64,000 bases of DNA from G965267425 sp965267425 (GTDB taxonomy: Bacteria; Bacteroidota; Bacteroidia; Flavobacteriales_E; Vicingaceae). Below are positions 6,708 to 15,198 of the stretch, in pieces. The stretch is from contig OZ253959.1 of NCBI GenBank assembly GCA_965267425.1, positions 1,612,001 to 1,676,000 on the forward strand. Direction: 5' to 3'. The notes under the pieces were generated by a model. It was not told where the DNA came from, searched no databases, and worked only from the letters and a program-made list of their open reading frames with translations. Numbering within the stretch: the first letter of the stretch is position 1; each line of letters starts with the position of its first letter. The position numbers and the translations under genes were made by a program.

Positions 6708-7841
6708 GTGAATAGAATACAAGAAATGGATGCCTTGCGGGGAATTGCCCTGTTTGGCATTCTATTGGTCAACATCTTTGTGTTTCATGCACCTTATAGC
6801 CATTATGGCGCATTTTACGGCGCGTTTGAAGGTATGCAGCAGGCTGCAGTAGAAATTGTCGTTTCCTTTGCTGCCGGCAAGTTCCTTTTCATTTTTGCAT
6901 TTCTGTTTGGCTATGGTATTGTGCTGCAATTCAATTCATTAAAAGATGCTTTTTCATCGTATTTCATCAAACGAATGTCCATCTTAATGTTGATGGGTGT
7001 ATTACACACGTTGGTATTTTGGTTTGGTGACATCTTATTGTCTTATGCTTTATTGGGTTTTATGGCCATGCCATTTGTAAAGGCAGCAAACAAGACGTTG
7101 GTAGCATTGGGTGTGTTTTTCTTGTTGTTCCGTCCAATGTATTATTTGGGAGCGTTGTTGTTTCAATGGCCTATGGTCAATATGGATCAATCGATTGATT
7201 TAGAAACGTTTTTGTCTGTTTTTTCGGATGGAAATTACATTGACATCTTCAAATTGCGCATGTTTGAGACTTGGAGTTTTCTGCCAGAAAACCTGGTTTG
7301 GTATATTCCCAAAACCTTGGGTTTGTTTTTCATGGGTATGTATGCTGCACGAAAGAATCTATTTGCTATCGTAAACACCCATCAACTGAAAATTCTTGTT
7401 TTATTCCTTGTATTGCTGATTTGCAGTGCAACTTGGGAGTTCACCAAAATCAACTTTTTCAAATCCATTGATTTGGAAGCACAACCTTTATGGCGACCAG
7501 CGTTGATTGGGATGAACGTGACGTTTGAATTCATGCTTGGAAGCGCCTATATCCTTGGATTTACGTTGCTATTTGTGCGATTGCGCTTCTTGAAAAATCT
7601 ATTGGCAAAAACCGGTAAAATGGCACTTTCCAATTACATCATCCAATCCGTTATCTGTGTGATTATTTTTTACGGTTATGGTTTAGGGTATTATGGGAAA
7701 TTGCTGCCGTCTGATTTGGTATTGCTCACCCTTGGTATATTTCTCTTCAATATTTTGTTTAGCCAGTTGTATTTGAAACGATACCAACAAGGTCCATTGG
7801 AATACGTTTGGCGCAAAACTGCGGGCAGAAAAAAACCCTGA
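6708..7841 (+). CDS. DUF418 (YeiB-type) integral membrane protein
   Basis: A 377-residue membrane protein with about nine to ten hydrophobic segments. The opening RIQEMDALRGIALFGILLVNI is the hallmark of the YeiB/DUF418 family, and the C-terminal half carries the DUF418 stretch GKMALSNYIIQSVICVIIFYGYGLGYYG. The start is GTG at 6708. The family is related to membrane acyltransferases (the heparan-acetyltransferase/OpgC type), but the reaction of YeiB proteins is not established. Its stop codon lies inside a hairpin that serves as terminator for the convergent M56 gene. Confidence 0.9.
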   Translation: MNRIQEMDALRGIALFGILLVNIFVFHAPYSHYGAFYGAFEGMQQAAVEIVVSFAAGKFLFIFAFLFGYGIVLQFNSLKDAFSSYFIKRMSILMLMGVLHTLVFWFGDILLSYALLGFMAMPFVKAANKTLVALGVFFLLFRPMYYLGALLFQWPMVNMDQSIDLETFLSVFSDGNYIDIFKLRMFETWSFLPENLVWYIPKTLGLFFMGMYAARKNLFAIVNTHQLKILVLFLVLLICSATWEFTKINFFKSIDLEAQPLWRPALIGMNVTFEFMLGSAYILGFTLLFVRLRFLKNLLAKTGKMALSNYIIQSVICVIIFYGYGLGYYGKLLPSDLVLLTLGIFLFNILFSQLYLKRYQQGPLEYVWRKTAGRKKP

Positions 7842-7860
7842 AGTTGCACACTTCAGGGTT
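7829..7860 (-). terminator. Rho-independent terminator of the BlaI-M56 operon
   Basis: AACCCTGAAG (7834-7843) pairs perfectly with CTTCAGGGTT (7851-7860) around a seven-base loop. On the minus strand the stem is followed by seven T. The left arm contains the stop codon of the convergent DUF418 gene, so coding sequence and terminator share bases. Confidence 0.8.
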
Positions 7861-7881
7861 CACCGTCTAACCATAAATTAT

Positions 7882-9306
7882 TCAAGCACCGTCGATTGCT
7901 TGTAATAATTCGTATGCCAACTGGTGCTGGTAATCTTCATTTCTAAGTTTTTGTAAATCATCCGCATTACTCATGAAACCAACGCCTACCAAAACGGTGG
8001 GACAGTTGGCATTCTTTAATATTTTAAAATCCGCTGATTTTAAAGTCACAGGAGCATCTTCAAATGCATCCAGTCTGGAATAAAGGTGTTTACCAAATTC
8101 TTCAGATTTCTTATTGACCTTCTCCCGATTCGAAACATAAATTTCGATACCGTTTTTGCTACTTTCTGCCTGACTTGCATGAATACTTAAGAATAAATCA
8201 GGTTGAATGGCATTGGCCGAATTACATCGATCGTCAATGCTGATGTACTCATCATCGCCACGAGTCAATACGACATAGACATTTGAATATTTAGCCAGTT
8301 CTTCCATTTTCTTGGCAATGGCCATGTTGATGTCTTTTTCCGAATCATGGGCCAATTTCACACCGTGATCTTTTCCGCCATGCCCGGCGTCCACCACTAC
8401 GACCAATCGCTTTTCTGTTACAGGTACTTTGCAAGCTGAAATGGTAAACAATATACTTACCAATAAAAGCGATAAACTGATGCTAATCCAACGTTTCAAG
8501 GGGTGGGGGTTGTTTCTAAAAATCATATTGATTCTGTTTTTGGTTAATTTATAACTGAAATGACTGGTCAGTTGCACGGGTGTGCGAACATCTTCGATAT
8601 CCAAAATGGATTGTGCGTATTTTTCTCTTTCCGAAAGCTGTGATAAGGCAAAATCATCGGCCAGGTATTCGTGGTTTTCCGCAATGGCACGTTTGATCAG
8701 CCAAACAAATGGATTAAACCAAAAGAATGCTGAAATCAAGGTGCTGAACAATATATCTATGGAATGGAATTGTCTGCCGTGTGCACTTTCGTGAATCAGG
8801 ATGTTTTTGTTCAAGTCATCATTGCGAGATCCATTGATGAACAAATAATTGAAAAAACTATGTGGATTCACCTCATTGGTATATACAATTCGCATGTTTC
8901 GGAATCGTGGTCCATTTTTTTCCAGGCGAATAAAGATGTTCGTTAGGCTAACAACGAACTGAATCAGGAAAAAAGCGGTTACACACAAGTAAATCAAGGC
9001 CACCATATGGAAGGTGGAAAACATTTCAAACGGAGACATCCGAATGAGTTCACCAGTGAATTCATCCTGAACATTTCCGGCACTGACTAATTGTTTGGTT
9101 AATTCGGTTTGCAAGACCGTATACTTCACCAATTCTGGACTTTCCACATGAAGGGCAGGGGCCAGCAATGACAATGTCAACGCCAACAACAAATACGTTC
9201 TATTGAAAACAAACGACTTTAAGTTTCGAAGCAAGACTTCATAAATGAGGTATGCTAACCCAGCACATGCAATGGATTCAACAATATAGACGGAGAGGGC
9301 ATTCAT
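7882..9306 (-). CDS. M56 (BlaR1-like) membrane peptidase fused to an amidase_3 domain lacking the catalytic Glu
   Basis: A 474-residue fusion. Residues 1-270 are a BlaR1/MecR1-type M56 peptidase: membrane segments near 8-26, 36-52, 98-122 and 186-205, zinc motif HESAH (172-176) and third ligand Glu213 in ENHEYLADD. A last membrane helix (about 274-291) leads to an amidase_3 domain (300-474) that should lie outside the inner membrane. Its zinc residues His309 (DAGHGG), Glu323 and His376 (SIHAS) are present, but the catalytic Glu of the usual LVExGF motif is Gly441 (LVGVGF). The domain may therefore bind cell-wall fragments rather than cut them. It is coupled to blaI by an ATGA overlap. Confidence 0.88.
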   Translation of the reverse strand: MNALSVYIVESIACAGLAYLIYEVLLRNLKSFVFNRTYLLLALTLSLLAPALHVESPELVKYTVLQTELTKQLVSAGNVQDEFTGELIRMSPFEMFSTFHMVALIYLCVTAFFLIQFVVSLTNIFIRLEKNGPRFRNMRIVYTNEVNPHSFFNYLFINGSRNDDLNKNILIHESAHGRQFHSIDILFSTLISAFFWFNPFVWLIKRAIAENHEYLADDFALSQLSEREKYAQSILDIEDVRTPVQLTSHFSYKLTKNRINMIFRNNPHPLKRWISISLSLLLVSILFTISACKVPVTEKRLVVVVDAGHGGKDHGVKLAHDSEKDINMAIAKKMEELAKYSNVYVVLTRGDDEYISIDDRCNSANAIQPDLFLSIHASQAESSKNGIEIYVSNREKVNKKSEEFGKHLYSRLDAFEDAPVTLKSADFKILKNANCPTVLVGVGFMSNADDLQKLRNEDYQHQLAYELLQAIDGA

Positions 9307-9674
9307 TTTTTCTTGGCTATTTGTTCGTTAATGATTTTTTGAAGGTCTTTTAATTCATCCACAGACAGTTCATCACTTTTCGCGAAATAAGACATCAACT
9401 GACTTGCTGAATTATCAAAATACTGCGTGACTAACCCTTTGAAATGATTGGAGAAATAGGACGTCTTGGACACTTTTGGAAAATATTCTTTTTCACGTCC
9501 TATTTTATTAAACGCCAGGTAACCTTTGGTGACCATGCGGCTGATTAAGGTAGAAATGGTGGTGTAGGCAGGTTTAGGATCTGCATATTCATTGACCACA
9601 TCCTTCATGAATCCCTTTTTGAGCTTCCAAAGAATGTTCATGATTTCCAATTCACTTTTGCTGAGTTCTTTCAT
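9303..9674 (-). CDS. BlaI/MecI family repressor
   Basis: A 123-residue winged-helix repressor of the usual BlaI length. It shows LSKSELEIMNILWKLKKGFMKDVV at the N-terminus, PAYTTISTLISRMVTKGYL in the recognition helix, and a C-terminal dimerisation helix ending in lysines. The start at 9674 is chosen because it gives this conserved N-terminus; an upstream in-frame start (9836) would run through the operators. In BlaI systems the M56 partner triggers cleavage or release of the repressor when the cell wall is perturbed. Two TACA/TGTA-type dyads lie directly upstream. Confidence 0.92.
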   Translation of the reverse strand: MKELSKSELEIMNILWKLKKGFMKDVVNEYADPKPAYTTISTLISRMVTKGYLAFNKIGREKEYFPKVSKTSYFSNHFKGLVTQYFDNSASQLMSYFAKSDELSVDELKDLQKIINEQIAKKK

Positions 9675-9692
9675 TACAATTCTAATATTACG

Positions 9693-9706
9693 ACTACAAA
9701 CGTAGT
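9693..9706. promoter_or_regulatory. BlaI operator 1
   Basis: ACTACAAACGTAGT is a dyad ACTAC/GTAGT of the BlaI/MecI operator type, 19 bases upstream of the blaI start codon. Confidence 0.72.
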
Positions 9707-9719
9707 AATAAAATATTAT

Positions 9720-9735
9720 AACTACAAATGTAGTT
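9720..9735. promoter_or_regulatory. BlaI operator 2
   Basis: AACTACAAATGTAGTT has perfect seven-base arms AACTACA/TGTAGTT around AA, matching the TACA-n-TGTA core known for BlaI/MecI sites. Its centre is 28 bp from that of operator 1, so two dimers could bind on nearly the same face. Confidence 0.8.
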
Positions 9736-9815
9736 TTAAAGAAAATAATGTTGATAACTTCAATTTTTCCGTATTGGTGGATTATATACATTCGTAATAG
9801 CTGTAAACCAACTAC

Positions 9816-10385
9816 ATGGGAAAAGGATATTACCACACGCCCGAATCTGTTGAGGAATACATTCGCTTAGCCGAGCCGTATGACGGGCATGAACTCATCA
9901 ATCAACTTCGTAAATATTTGCACGAAGGTTCCGCAGTTTTGGAATTGGGATCAGGGCCAGGCAAAGATTTTAATTTGCTCAGCAAACGTTTCGAAACCAT
10001 GGGATCGGACATTTCTTCGGAATTTATCAACTACCTGAACGAACAGTTTCCGGAAGGTAAGTTTTTAACATTGGATGCCATATCCATTGGTACTGATCGA
10101 ACATTTGATGCCATTTATTCGAATAAAGTATTGCATCATCTCACCAATGAAGAATTGCAACAATCTGTTCAACGGCAAGCTGAAATATTGAATCCCGGAG
10201 GATGGGTATGTCATTCCTTTTGGAAAGGAGAAGGGGAAGAGATGCACAACGGATTATTGGTCAACCATCATACCGAAGAAGAACTGGAAGGATATTTCAA
10301 CAATGCGTTTGAAATGAAATTGATGGAAGTTTACCGCGAATTTGAAGACGACGACTCGTTGTTGTTTATCGGGCAGAAGAAATAG
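9816..10385 (+). CDS. Class I SAM-dependent methyltransferase
   Basis: A 189-residue Rossmann-type methyltransferase. Motif I, which binds S-adenosylmethionine, is VLELGSGPGKDF; the acidic residue of motif II is in MGSDIS; motif IV is FDAIYSNKVLHHL, and EILNPGGWVCHSFW follows as motif VI. The YSNKVLHHL form is common in small-molecule methyltransferases. It is divergent from blaI and shares a short intergenic region with the BlaI operators, though the operators lie nearer blaI. The substrate cannot be told from sequence. Confidence 0.87.
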   Translation: MGKGYYHTPESVEEYIRLAEPYDGHELINQLRKYLHEGSAVLELGSGPGKDFNLLSKRFETMGSDISSEFINYLNEQFPEGKFLTLDAISIGTDRTFDAIYSNKVLHHLTNEELQQSVQRQAEILNPGGWVCHSFWKGEGEEMHNGLLVNHHTEEELEGYFNNAFEMKLMEVYREFEDDDSLLFIGQKK

Positions 10386-10419
10386 TGCTCACCGCTCAAA
10401 TTGAATTGAATACAGCACA

Positions 10420-11706
10420 TTGAGTATTCAGAAAGACATATCCAAACTCGTGGATGCCGGAGTCATTTCGAAAGAAACGGCTCAAGCCATTGAAAACTAT
10501 TACCAGGTCAAAAGGTCTACTTCGGGAAATAGACTGATGGTGGTGTTTGGTATCATAGGAGCCATCCTTGTAGGCTTGGGCGTAATTCTCATCATTGCCC
10601 ACAATTGGGACCATTTATCACGTAGCACAAAGGTTGGCATTTCATTTCTTCCATTGGTAATGGGGCAAATCTGGTGTGGTTATTATTTGGTGAAGAAACC
10701 AGAAAATAATGCCTGGCTGGAAAGCAGTTCCACATTTTTGATTTTAGCCATTGGCGCCAGCATATCCCTAATAAGTCAAACCTATCACATCCAGGGGGAT
10801 ATGAGTGCCTTTTTATTGACTTGGTCGTTGTTGGCAGCTCCATTGTTGTTCGTAATGCGATCTTCCATGGCTTCGCTTTTGCTTTTGATTTTAATTACCT
10901 GGTATTCGAATGAGTCAAATTATTGGACATACAAAGGGGAGACCACCTATTATTACTGGCTTTTGTTAGGATTGATCTTGTATCATATGTTTACCCTAAT
11001 TCGTAAGCAACCGTTGGGTAATTTTTTGCGATGGCATCATTGGATGGTCCCTGTATCAGTCATCATTTCATTGGCATCATTAGCTTCGGATTTTGATGAA
11101 GTTATTCTCTTGTCTTACATGGCTTTGCATGCCTTATTTTATCTCATTGGTAATCTTGATCACTTCAATCAACAAAAGACCCGCAACAATAGTTACCTGG
11201 TATTGGGCTCAGTAGGAATGGTCATTATTTTGTTGATAACAAGCTTCGAGGACTATTGGAAACATCTTCATAAACAGAATTATGAATGGAAGTATTTTTT
11301 AATGTCCAGTGAGTTCTTAGTTACATTGATACTGACCATTCTGTTTATTGGAATGTTAGTTTACCTCCTAAAACGTAAAAAGTTAAAGGATTTAAGACCA
11401 CTCACTACCACATATTTTTTGTTTTTCATCACCTATATAATTGGCTTTTATTCGAGTATAGCTGTGATTCTTATCAATCTTATGTTGCTCTTTTTTGGAC
11501 TGCTTACTATTCGACAAGGTGCTAAACAAGATCATCTGGGTATATTAAACTACGGGCTGTTGATTATTTTGGCCTTAGTGCTATGTCGGTTTTTTGATTC
11601 GGATTTAAGTTTTGTCTTAAGGGGGCTATTGTTTGTTTCCGTGGGAATAGGATTTTTCCTGGCTAACTTCTACTTAGTGAAAAAAAGGAGGTTAAATGAA
11701 AAATAA
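10420..11706 (+). CDS. DUF2157 integral membrane protein
   Basis: A 428-residue protein with a short cytoplasmic helical N-terminus (about 1-42: KLVDAGVISKETAQAIENYY) and then 11 to 12 hydrophobic segments. The N-terminal helix plus the first membrane pair (VVFGIIGAILVGLGVILIIAHNWDHL, with a WD/N turn) defines DUF2157. The start codon is TTG at 10420. The next gene, a GDYXXLXY-type protein, overlaps its end by 11 bases, which is the usual partnership of this family. The function of the pair is unknown; it is commonly predicted to be a membrane complex. Confidence 0.87.
   Translation: MSIQKDISKLVDAGVISKETAQAIENYYQVKRSTSGNRLMVVFGIIGAILVGLGVILIIAHNWDHLSRSTKVGISFLPLVMGQIWCGYYLVKKPENNAWLESSSTFLILAIGASISLISQTYHIQGDMSAFLLTWSLLAAPLLFVMRSSMASLLLLILITWYSNESNYWTYKGETTYYYWLLLGLILYHMFTLIRKQPLGNFLRWHHWMVPVSVIISLASLASDFDEVILLSYMALHALFYLIGNLDHFNQQKTRNNSYLVLGSVGMVIILLITSFEDYWKHLHKQNYEWKYFLMSSEFLVTLILTILFIGMLVYLLKRKKLKDLRPLTTTYFLFFITYIIGFYSSIAVILINLMLLFFGLLTIRQGAKQDHLGILNYGLLIILALVLCRFFDSDLSFVLRGLLFVSVGIGFFLANFYLVKKRRLNEK
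11687..11691 (+). promoter_or_regulatory. Strong Shine-Dalgarno of the GDYXXLXY gene
   Basis: GGAGG sits four bases before the ATG at 11696, inside the last codons of the DUF2157 gene. Such full sites are rare elsewhere in this window and support re-initiation at the 11-base overlap. Confidence 0.6.
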
Positions 11707-12268
11707 GATAATCATCCTTCTGGCTTTCCTTGCAGTATGTGTCGTTCAATGGTATGTTCCGTATGATATGATTCGGGCACAAGAAGACATTATTGAAACA
11801 GGTGAGTTGTATAAGTTCCAAACCGCTCCCATCGATCCTAACGATCCTTTTCGAGGGAAATATGTTCGTTTGAGTTTTAAATACGACGAAGTCTATGTGA
11901 AAAATGTTGACGATTGGAATTATGGCGATATTGGATACTCCGAAATTCATGTCAATGATTCAGGCTTCGCTTATATGGAATCATTGTACAAGCAACCTCC
12001 GAATAGTGAAGTAGACTATCTAAAGTGTAAGGTTGCTTATGTCATGCGAAATGGTGACCACCAAATTGGATTGGACTTTCCGTTTGATAAATATTATATG
12101 AAAGAAACCAAAGCTCCTGAAGCAGAAGCGTTTTATCGCAATTCAAGAAGAGACACCAATATGTTGTCTTATGTGCTGGTAGCTATTAAAAATGGTGAAA
12201 GTGTATTGTTGGATGTGATGGTTGATGGAAAATCCTTAAAGGACATTGTTGACGAACAACAGGAATAA
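11696..12268 (+). CDS. GDYXXLXY-type membrane-anchored protein
   Basis: A 190-residue protein with one N-terminal hydrophobic segment (about 4-22) and an extracytoplasmic domain. The family motif GDYxxLxY appears as GKYVRLSF after DPNDPFR, so the second motif residue is Lys rather than Asp. A second family feature, a lysine/tyrosine-rich KYYMKETKAPEAE segment, follows later. These proteins are encoded with DUF2157 (and often DUF4401) membrane proteins and probably form a complex with them at the outer face of the inner membrane. No activity is known. Confidence 0.83.
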   Translation: MKNKIIILLAFLAVCVVQWYVPYDMIRAQEDIIETGELYKFQTAPIDPNDPFRGKYVRLSFKYDEVYVKNVDDWNYGDIGYSEIHVNDSGFAYMESLYKQPPNSEVDYLKCKVAYVMRNGDHQIGLDFPFDKYYMKETKAPEAEAFYRNSRRDTNMLSYVLVAIKNGESVLLDVMVDGKSLKDIVDEQQE

Positions 12269-12326
12269 AACGCTGTTAATTTCCTTTGGCATCAACTTTG
12301 CTTATTAGCTTGTAAACAGATATCCC

Positions 12327-13988
12327 ATGAAAGTAAAAGTCGTATGGTTGGCTGCAGCCTCAATGATAATCAGCAATCTTTTTGCAGCAAAAACAATTGA
12401 TACCAAAGTTGATCAAGTTAAAATATACCTGGATGGAGCGGAAATCAAACGAACTGCTTCGGTCAGCCTCAAAAATGGTGTCAATGTTCTGACGTTTAAT
12501 AATTTATCATCCAAACTCATCGATAAGAGTATTCGAGTTAATGCACCGGGCATTGAAATATTGTCGGTGAATACCGAGGTAAATTTCCTCAATATTGAAA
12601 AAACAGTGCCCAGAATTCGTCAATTGACGGATAGTCTGGACTATTACACCATTGAGTCCAAGGATTTGTGGAGTCAAATCAATGCCTTGTACGAAGAATG
12701 GAATTTCATCAAAGCGAACATGGCTTATGTACAAGAAAGTGAATCGGGCACCTTGAGTCCATTGAAAGAGGGAAGCAACTATATACGCGAGCGCAATTTG
12801 TCCATGAATAGAGAAATCAACAAGTTACAACGCGAAAAAGCCAAAGTGGATACACGACAGCATGCAGTGCAAAAGCAATTGAACGAATTGAATGTGAAGC
12901 ACAATGCCAAGCGCAAAAACATCATCATTGAAGTGAAATCATCCATGGTCAAAACGGTAGACATGGATTTACAATACGTGGTTTCACACGCCAGTTGGGA
13001 ACCGTCTTACGACATCATTGTTGATGACATCAATAAACCCATTCAATTGAAATACAAAGCTCGGGTGGTGAACAATACGGACATCCATTGGGATAATGTG
13101 AATATTAAATTATCAACGGCTGATCCTACACGTGGATCTACACAACCTAAATTGACGGTTTGGGAATTGAACTATCGCTATCAAAATTTGAGGGCTAGCC
13201 ACAGTGATAAGATCCAGCAATTTCAATACAACAATATGGCCAAAGCTGAAATGCAGGCAGAGCCTGGAGCCTACGGGAACACCATGCTGGATAATGCTTT
13301 TGATCCACAACGGGATAGTGTAATTGTCAAGACCATTGCGCTGTCTGAACTGTCCAGCGAATTTGACATAGCTAGCAAATACTCCATTCCTTCAAACGCT
13401 AAATACCACAATGTAGATGTGAATGAACATACATTGGAAGCGGATTTCCAGCATACGTCAGTTCCCAAGATGGAACATGCGGTGTTCTTATTGGCTCGTA
13501 TAACAGGATGGGAGCAGTTGAATTTAGTGGATGGTATGGCTAGTATCTATTTTGGATCTGCTTATGTGGGCGAATCTAAAATCAATACATCCCTGGTAGG
13601 AGATACCTTAGACATCTCTCTGGGAAGGGATAAAAAGATTCAGATCAATCGTAAGAAATTGTCTGATTTAGGTAAGAAGCAAACGCTGGGTAACAACCGA
13701 AAAGTGGCGTTCACCTATGAAATTGTGTTGAAAAACAACAGAAACATGGATGTCAATGTGGAAGTTTTGGATCAATTACCAATTCCAAAGGAGGCAGACA
13801 TTACCGTGGATATAAATGAACTGAGCGGATCAGAGAGAAACGAACATGATGGTACCTTGACCTGGAATATCGCGTTGAAACCAGGAGAAACGAAAAGATT
13901 TGAATTGTCGTTTAGTATCAAGTACCCGAAAAACAAGAACGTGGATGTGCAGAAGGTTCGTAAATATCGATCAGCGGCTTGGTTATAG
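12327..13988 (+). CDS. DUF4139 (MuiA-like) exported protein
   Basis: A 553-residue exported protein with a signal peptide (1-21, ending LFAA). An N-terminal DUF4140-like beta domain (about 25-100) starts with KVDQVKIYLDGAEIKRTASV. A long coiled coil (about 105-200) is rich in Glu, Lys and Gln. The DUF4139 domain (about 205-550) carries the characteristic VVSHASWEPSYDIIVDD and VKLSTADPT-type strands. The family includes the mucoidy inhibitor MuiA of Xanthomonas, but its biochemical role is unresolved. It is a single gene, followed 11 bases later by the TonB-C protein. Confidence 0.88.
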   Translation: MKVKVVWLAAASMIISNLFAAKTIDTKVDQVKIYLDGAEIKRTASVSLKNGVNVLTFNNLSSKLIDKSIRVNAPGIEILSVNTEVNFLNIEKTVPRIRQLTDSLDYYTIESKDLWSQINALYEEWNFIKANMAYVQESESGTLSPLKEGSNYIRERNLSMNREINKLQREKAKVDTRQHAVQKQLNELNVKHNAKRKNIIIEVKSSMVKTVDMDLQYVVSHASWEPSYDIIVDDINKPIQLKYKARVVNNTDIHWDNVNIKLSTADPTRGSTQPKLTVWELNYRYQNLRASHSDKIQQFQYNNMAKAEMQAEPGAYGNTMLDNAFDPQRDSVIVKTIALSELSSEFDIASKYSIPSNAKYHNVDVNEHTLEADFQHTSVPKMEHAVFLLARITGWEQLNLVDGMASIYFGSAYVGESKINTSLVGDTLDISLGRDKKIQINRKKLSDLGKKQTLGNNRKVAFTYEIVLKNNRNMDVNVEVLDQLPIPKEADITVDINELSGSERNEHDGTLTWNIALKPGETKRFELSFSIKYPKNKNVDVQKVRKYRSAAWL

Positions 13989-13999
13989 TGAGTAGTTAA

Positions 14000-14440
14000 A
14001 TGGGAAGATTTATACACTTAGTTTTCTTTTTATTTGCGCTTTTAGAGACACAAGGTCAAAGTTATATGAACCTTCCAGGTGTTCCTATCAATTCAGTAAT
14101 AGCTCCGGAATACCCTGGAGGTGAAGAAGGATTGTTAAAGGACTTGCAGCGTTTGGTGAAATACCCTGTATCAGCCCTAGAAGATGAAGTGCAAGGAACG
14201 GTGTATGTGAATTTCTATATTCTTAAAAACGGAAAAGTGCGAAATATAACGGTTCAAAAAGGCGTGAGAGATGATCTAGATACTGAAGCAGTGCGCGTTG
14301 TGAGAAGATTAAAGAAATGGAAACCGGCTACTCAATATGGAAATCCGGTGACCATCTCTTTTGGTCTTCCGGTAAGGTTTATGTTGCTTGAGCCAGGCCA
14401 GGATAAGCCCAAGCCTACCAACAATGATGTGTTGAATTGA
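14000..14440 (+). CDS. Exported TonB C-terminal domain protein
   Basis: A 146-residue protein with a signal peptide (1-19) and a TonB C-terminal domain. The domain is recognised by PEYPGGEEGLLKDLQRLVKYP, VQGTVYVNFYILKNGKVRNITV, the helix DTEAVRVVRRLKKWKPA and the final strand VTISFGLPVRF. Unlike a true energy transducer it has no retained transmembrane helix or proline-rich spacer. It may be a periplasmic TonB-like adaptor, a type common and poorly understood in Bacteroidota. Only two bases separate its stop from that of the convergent LytTR regulator. Confidence 0.83.
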   Translation: MGRFIHLVFFLFALLETQGQSYMNLPGVPINSVIAPEYPGGEEGLLKDLQRLVKYPVSALEDEVQGTVYVNFYILKNGKVRNITVQKGVRDDLDTEAVRVVRRLKKWKPATQYGNPVTISFGLPVRFMLLEPGQDKPKPTNNDVLN

Positions 14441-14464
14441 AGCTATAAACCAAGCTTCTCTTTA
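14439..14464 (+). terminator. Possible short terminator hairpin
   Basis: GAAGCT (14439-14444) pairs with AGCTTC (14453-14458), followed by TCTTTAA. It spans the stop codons of the two convergent genes. The stem is short and the U-tract poor. Confidence 0.35.
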
Positions 14465-15198
14465 ATGGAAGGGCCATAGGTGGTTCCGCTCTGTAATCTG
14501 GTACCATTATGGTCTTTCATCCGAAAATTGAACCGCGACTTGGTTCCCTTTTTAATGTCATCAATCAAGTCAAAATTCAAAAGAATGGCTCGGTGAATTT
14601 GCATAAATCCGGGGGGAAGCTCTGGTAATAACTGGCGAAGTGAACGATTTTCAATGTACTTCCCACCCGAGAGGGTGTGTATAAAGGTGTATTTGTCTTC
14701 AGCTGAAAAATGGGTGACATCACTGAATTTGATCAATTGTATTTTGTTGCCTGATTTAACTGAAATAGAATGAGCAATGGACTTTTTTCTAAGTTGTAAA
14801 AGCAGTTCATCTAAACTTTTACTTGAGATACTTTGAATTCTTTCCGTTTTCAATTTATCAATGGTGATTTCTAATCGATCGGCACGAAAGGGTTTCAACA
14901 AATAGTCAATAGAATTGAGTTCAAAGGCTTTTACGGCGTACTCTTCATAAGCAGTGGTAAAAACAACCCTTGGATTGTACTCCAATCTTTTGAGTAGCTC
15001 AAACCCATTCAATAAGGGCATGCGCACGTCTAAAAAGATAACGTCGGGTTTACTGCGGTTGACTTTCGTCACGCCTTCTTGACCATCAGAAGCTTCGTCA
15101 ATCACCTGGATCAACGTTGAATGTGCTGCCAACAAGGATCGCAAGCGATCGCGCGAAAGCGCTTCGTCATCAATGATAACGGCTGTTAATTCATTCAT
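14443..15198 (-). CDS. LytTR family response regulator
   Basis: A 251-residue regulator: a receiver domain (1-120) with acidic pocket DDE at 10-12, phosphoacceptor Asp57 (FLDVRMP) and the Lys of LLKPF, then a LytTR DNA-binding domain (about 140-250) seen in ISVKSGNKIQLIKFSDV, HTLSGGKYIENRSL and QIHRAILLN. It overlaps the sensor kinase gene by eight bases, so the two form a two-component system. LytTR regulators bind paired direct repeats; I did not find a convincing pair in this window. The signal is unknown. Confidence 0.92.
   Translation of the reverse strand: MNELTAVIIDDEALSRDRLRSLLAAHSTLIQVIDEASDGQEGVTKVNRSKPDVIFLDVRMPLLNGFELLKRLEYNPRVVFTTAYEEYAVKAFELNSIDYLLKPFRADRLEITIDKLKTERIQSISSKSLDELLLQLRKKSIAHSISVKSGNKIQLIKFSDVTHFSAEDKYTFIHTLSGGKYIENRSLRQLLPELPPGFMQIHRAILLNFDLIDDIKKGTKSRFNFRMKDHNGTRLQSGTTYGPSIKEKLGL

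Noticed and set aside
9675..9836. Upstream start of blaI adding 54 residues
   Set aside because: It would run through both BlaI operators and overlap the divergent methyltransferase gene; the added residues are unlike BlaI.
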